Positions 60,101 to 64,000 of a stretch of 64,000 nucleotides of DNA are shown piece by piece; the stretch's first letter is position 1; every line of letters starts with the position of its first letter. The DNA lies in assembly GCA_009733745.1 (NCBI GenBank), contig WNWL01000003.1, forward strand, positions 62,001-126,000, in the 5' to 3' direction. Position numbers and translations under genes: made by a program. The notes beneath the pieces were generated by a model. That model was not told the origin of the DNA and did not search any database. It saw only the letters and a program-made list of their open reading frames with translations. Origin of the DNA: Oceanobacillus sp. HTM 045 (lineage in GTDB: Bacteria; Pseudomonadota; Alphaproteobacteria; Rhodobacterales; Rhodobacteraceae).

Positions 60101-61954
60101 GCCGGTGTTGTCGATCATGTCCAGGTAGTCGAGATCGGAGTTGGCCCCGATGCCGATCGCGTGGATGTCGACGTCGTAGGTGTTGGCCAGCGTCGCAACC
60201 TCGTCACCGAAGTCGCTCTCGTCCTGGTAGATGTACTGGCCGTTCTGCGAGCCGATGGCCGGGCGGCCGTCGGACAGGAAGTAGAGCTGGTTGATCGCGC
60301 CGTCGCCCTGCTGCGACGCGAACCAGTCCTCTGCCTCCTGAAGGCCGGCCTCGTAGTTGGTCCAGCCGCCGCGGATGATCGACTCCAGCGCCGCGGTCAG
60401 CGCCGCGTCGTCGGCCGCGAAGGTGCCGAGCGTCGCCGCGTTGACGTTGGTGTAGCCCTGGGCCATGCCCGAGAAGGTCACGATGCCGATGTCGATCTTG
60501 GTCAGGTCGATCTCGCCGTTGGCCGCGCGGTCCAGCAGGTCCTGGATCGCCGCCTTCACGGCGCTGATCTCGGCGTCGAGCACGGTGTTGGACAGGCCGT
60601 CACCGTTCATGTCCGCGACGTTCTCGCCGACGAAGATGTCCTGCTCGGTCGAGTTGCCGTTCACGGTCGAGTTCGAGATGTCGAGCACGAACAGCAGGTT
60701 GTACTTGGGCATGTCCTCGGCCGAGGTCTGCACCTTGTACTCGATCTGGAAGCTGTCGGTGTCGCCGTCCATCATGTCGACGAAGTTCTCGCCGCCATCC
60801 CACTCCAGCGAGCCGTCGGCGTTCAGCGTGACCGTGCCGGTGCGCCCGCCCTCGGTGGTGACGGTGAAGCTCTGGCCGACCTCCATCTCGACGCCGCCGA
60901 AGCTCACGCCGGCAACCGACTCGCCCGCGTCCGGTCCGTCGTTGGTCAGCACGTTCAGCGTGGTGCCGCCGTCGGTGGTGATGTCCTCGACCTCGCCGAC
61001 GGTGATCGCGTCGTCCTCGGCGTTGATCGCCGGCGGCTCGACCGGATCGACCGGGTCGACCGGCTCCGGCGGGATCTCCGCGGTGATCTTCACGTCGTCG
61101 ATCTTGATCTTCTCGTCGCAGGCCGAGATGTGGCTGCGCATCACCAGCTGCGCCGAGGTGACGCCGGCCGGGATGTCGTACTCGAGCGGATCGAGATAGG
61201 GCGAGATCTGCTGGCCGGTGTTGCTGCCCGTCAGGGTGCGGCCGTCGCCGGTGAAGGTGTCGAGAACGATCTCGTTGCCGTTCTGGTCGATCAGGATGAT
61301 CGAGAAGTAGTCGGCGTACTGGCCGCTGTCCTCGAACTCGCCGCAGCCGAAGGTGCCGGCCTCGAACGCGATCTTGCCGTTGACCTTGCCGCTCAGGTCG
61401 ACCTCGCGGAACACCAGGTCGCCGTCATAGGCGCCGTTGGTCATCGCCGCGCTGCCGGTGTCGCGGAAGTCGCTGGAGACCACGTTGCCCCAGTTGCCGC
61501 CGCTGAACGTCTCGCAGAGGAGGGTGACCGTCTGGCCGGCCTCGGTCTCGAGCTCGCCGGTCTTGTCCAGGTCGATCTTGTCGATGCGGACGTACTCGCC
61601 GCCGTCCCTGAAGGCGCGCAGCTCGATCTCGGCGCCGGCCGGGATCGCGATGCCCTCGAGGGTGATGTTGGTGAAGCCCGAATTGTCCGAGCCGCCGCCG
61701 TTGTTGTCGCCGTTCAGCACGATCGTGCCCACGACGACGCCGTCGATGACCACCTCGATGGTGCTCTGCCCGTCGCTTTCGTCCTGCACGCGGACGGTCA
61801 TGTCGTAGACCGCCGGCTCGCCGCCGAACGTGGTGCTGGCCGACCCGTCGTTGCCAGAAATCTTGATCAGTTCTCCGCCGGACGCGTGCGAACCGCTGAC
61901 GACATAGTAGTCGTCGAGGTCCATGTCCTCGGCCTGGATCGTATAGTCACTCAT
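57152..61954 (-). CDS. Giant multidomain surface protein with CBM-like, VWA and VCBS/cadherin-like domains; probable T1SS adhesin
   Basis: A 1600-residue acidic protein, no Sec signal. Order: carbohydrate-binding-module-like domain (1-132); jelly-roll domain (about 140-293) with paired Cys; PVDPVDP linker; beta repeat (310-410); canonical VWA (about 418-640) with MIDAS Asp425 in LDISNST, Thr532 and Asp562, and a DMNGDG loop; further beta domains (660-1050) with TTEEVVTT-rich linkers; two VCBS/cadherin-like repeats (about 1060-1275, NILDNDT ... DYTIAD); a degenerate VWA (about 1285-1500, IEASELTKQQ); C-terminal domain ending FDFDLQL. Start 61954 follows AAAGGGGAAAG. A calcium-rich adhesin exported by type I secretion is inferred; no T1SS gene is in the window. 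Confidence 0.85.
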   Translation of the reverse strand: MSDYTIQAEDMDLDDYYVVSGSHASGGELIKISGNDGSASTTFGGEPAVYDMTVRVQDESDGQSTIEVVIDGVVVGTIVLNGDNNGGGSDNSGFTNITLEGIAIPAGAEIELRAFRDGGEYVRIDKIDLDKTGELETEAGQTVTLLCETFSGGNWGNVVSSDFRDTGSAAMTNGAYDGDLVFREVDLSGKVNGKIAFEAGTFGCGEFEDSGQYADYFSIILIDQNGNEIVLDTFTGDGRTLTGSNTGQQISPYLDPLEYDIPAGVTSAQLVMRSHISACDEKIKIDDVKITAEIPPEPVDPVDPVEPPAINAEDDAITVGEVEDITTDGGTTLNVLTNDGPDAGESVAGVSFGGVEMEVGQSFTVTTEGGRTGTVTLNADGSLEWDGGENFVDMMDGDTDSFQIEYKVQTSAEDMPKYNLLFVLDISNSTVNGNSTEQDIFVGENVADMNGDGLSNTVLDAEISAVKAAIQDLLDRAANGEIDLTKIDIGIVTFSGMAQGYTNVNAATLGTFAADDAALTAALESIIRGGWTNYEAGLQEAEDWFASQQGDGAINQLYFLSDGRPAIGSQNGQYIYQDESDFGDEVATLANTYDVDIHAIGIGANSDLDYLDMIDNTGGSVQVLNTSSLEAALVEGVSTVTAEATATVTVTINGEGQPILNEPPVAEDNTYALVEGESIGAGGTFVANVITDENDATRGSASNDGAGLVDNDPDGDPISMQGVTVDGVTYGPGESFRLVLTGTRDGQPIQVEGTGAIDENGNLTFTPDFGDGSVSVELFDGDLVSGSFDYTIKTVRTVTTTEEVVTTVTSTVSGEDQAVDIGFDESGLSKGDIVSNQISGLTVSSIRSDGSINTGHPPMIFDSENPTGGDWDLNTGASGNGAFLGNVLIISEDGDQNDPDDNASGGTLKFDFDVPTTVTELTILDVERGATLRFYDAGGNLITTQSVPSTSDGGYTTVAVNVDNVSSFTWTLPDSGAIAGMAFYPTTVTVTEEVVETVTTTEEIVETDTATVIITMDGEGSMDLFPAALDDSQTVTEGTPISLNILDNDTAGDGATTITSVEGGTPQGDGSFTIQVPVPNGGTTTLTVNPDGTVSMDTSGFTDLYEGESQTVVFDYTIADEDGDEATATVTLTVNGEGVDLVPDAVDDAQTVDEGTPISLNILDNDTDGDGPSTITAVEGGTPQGDGSYTIEVDTPNGGTTTLTVNPDGTVTMDTSGFTDLNDGESAQVTFDYTIADQDGDEDTATVTLTVNGQGQPTVSVTVAGSIEAPDGYEESQAIVMMIEASELTKQQNSSLQPTGDLNGDAFASTLLDQALTGVWDLANELAAGGRGDQVIDVVVFAASTRTVSFTAQEIADGYTMTASGLAATGTFNGFDNIEVDLTSDNGDIDYNAAFTVANDLLDAHGADDNHAILLTAQNDSDGTGYATELAELQSKAQVEAIVMNPALGVMDSNFVLDMLALADFIIDMDAIDENLAEILDDGGLDPSDFLAGVASRISKYAVEDAIETPNAPPSEDAAVVTQVDISVGGQTVSDVDFIQVGQSFQVGGVTFDGVDPAAASDVDVTVTWTDGSGATQVTTFEDLTDAFAGNDTFDFDLQL

Positions 61955-62521
61955 GACGCTTTCCCCTTTCGGCCACCCAACCCGGCAATACTCAAACCGG
62001 CAAGGCCACGTTCCAATCTCCTCGTCGGCGGACTGACCCGACCGCCTCACGATCTTCAATGCAACCACCGTGCCGAGGGCACTTCGGCTGCGTCTTTCCT
62101 GCAAATACGTCCCCACGCCGCGCAGGCGACCGATCCGGAGACCGGTTGTTCTCGCGGACCGACAAGACGACTCAAATGTGGCGAAATTTGGCACAACCCC
62201 CGAATCCGGGCCGTTTGGGCCGGTTGAATTGCGAAATTGGGCGCATTCTGCAATCAAGGCGTGCGCCGAACCTGCCCAGGATCGGTCTCAGGATGAGCGT
62301 GCGTGCCGCCACGGGGGTGTATATCACCGGTTGCCGGGGTGCGATTCGCTACCGTTCAAATTTCACCCGGGCGTCCCGTTCCGGGACAGGCTCAACCCCC
62401 GGATGTTCCCCTGCGGCACGCCGCCCCGGCCGCGGGTCTTGCACGGCAACAGACCGGGCAATAATAGTGCGCGGAGGCAGCCGTCCAACGATACGGCATT
62501 GCTCGCACCCGGGAGGACATC
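61955..62521. other. Divergent intergenic region between the adhesin and acsA
   Basis: A 567-base spacer with no gene I can support; short frames on both strands lack coding character and family features. It contains two similar stretches, GTGGCGAAATTTGGCAC near 62177 and ATTGCGAAATTGGGCGC near 62227, sharing GCGAAATT, which could be regulator half-sites, and GGTGTATATCACC near 62317. Promoters for both flanking genes must lie here. Confidence 0.45.

Positions 62522-64000
<1,479 letters not shown>

Noticed and set aside
57722-62227. A plus-strand open frame of 1501 codons antisense to the giant adhesin
   Set aside because: It is Val/Arg/Gly/Asp-rich low-complexity sequence produced by the codon pattern of the opposite strand; it has no start signal or family feature, and the minus strand encodes recognisable domains.

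Overview
The window is a GC-rich chromosome segment of an alphaproteobacterium, most likely of the Rhodobacterales. The main evidence is the housekeeping block hemY / Mic60-like / hemD / hemC / tsaD / gpsA / YciI-like / EVE, together with TctABC and polyamine-type transport and a PHA synthase behind FNR-type boxes. I cannot name genus or species. No transposon, prophage or CRISPR array was seen.

Layout. (1) 11-9874: sugar-acid catabolism. It holds a cyclase-family hydrolase, a TctCBA tripartite carboxylate transporter, a LysR regulator, a PxpA/LamB-YcsF protein, and ltnD-otnK-otnC-otnI, the four-enzyme route from L-threonate-type acids to dihydroxyacetone phosphate. An identical 14-bp element lies before tctC and between lysR and pxpA, which suggests one LysR regulon. 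(2) 9949-25039: an exopolysaccharide locus. It has a Wza-like export lipoprotein, a flippase, three glycosyltransferases, a polymerase, a Wzz-type co-polymerase and a WecG/WcaJ fusion. A signalling cassette is embedded in it: a FIST sensor protein, a hybrid histidine kinase with a LOV (blue-light) domain, and a LuxR-type response regulator. Three copies of a palindrome (CTATCC GAAA GGATAG) precede the transcription units. I infer a light- or ligand-responsive polysaccharide switch and consider it the most interesting system here. (3) 25068-28082: a second signalling unit made of a CheY-like regulator, a HAMP histidine kinase and a single-domain globin; the regulator's leader can hide its own ribosome binding site. 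(4) 28168-37376: a LysR regulator divergent from an operon of an FAD amine-oxidase-like enzyme, a PotFGHI/PotABCD-like ABC importer, a GMC oxidoreductase and an enolase-superfamily dehydratase. (5) 37399-40486: a possible membrane/beta-rich orphan, a class II aldolase, a HAD hydrolase and a small conserved protein. (6) 40555-45293: two FNR-like boxes, PHA synthase and a type II P-type ATPase, which looks like a low-oxygen storage/ion module. (7) 45375-54829: tRNA-Thr(CGT), then the tetrapyrrole/Mic60 group on the minus strand and tsaD, gpsA, YciI-like, a kinase fusion and EVE on the plus strand. (8) 54857-61954: two paralogous large acidic surface proteins with VWA and cadherin/VCBS-like domains and a common C-terminal module, probably type I secreted adhesins. 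(9) 62522 to the end: acetyl-CoA synthetase, cut by the window edge.

How the parts may work together (inference): the polysaccharide locus and the large adhesins would both serve surface attachment, with polysaccharide output set by the LOV kinase/FIST/LuxR cassette. The FNR boxes tie storage-polymer synthesis to oxygen, while the two LysR-governed clusters feed organic acids and amine- or polyol-like substrates into central metabolism. Start codons were chosen from Shine-Dalgarno spacing, family N-termini and overlaps, and several differ from the longest open frame.
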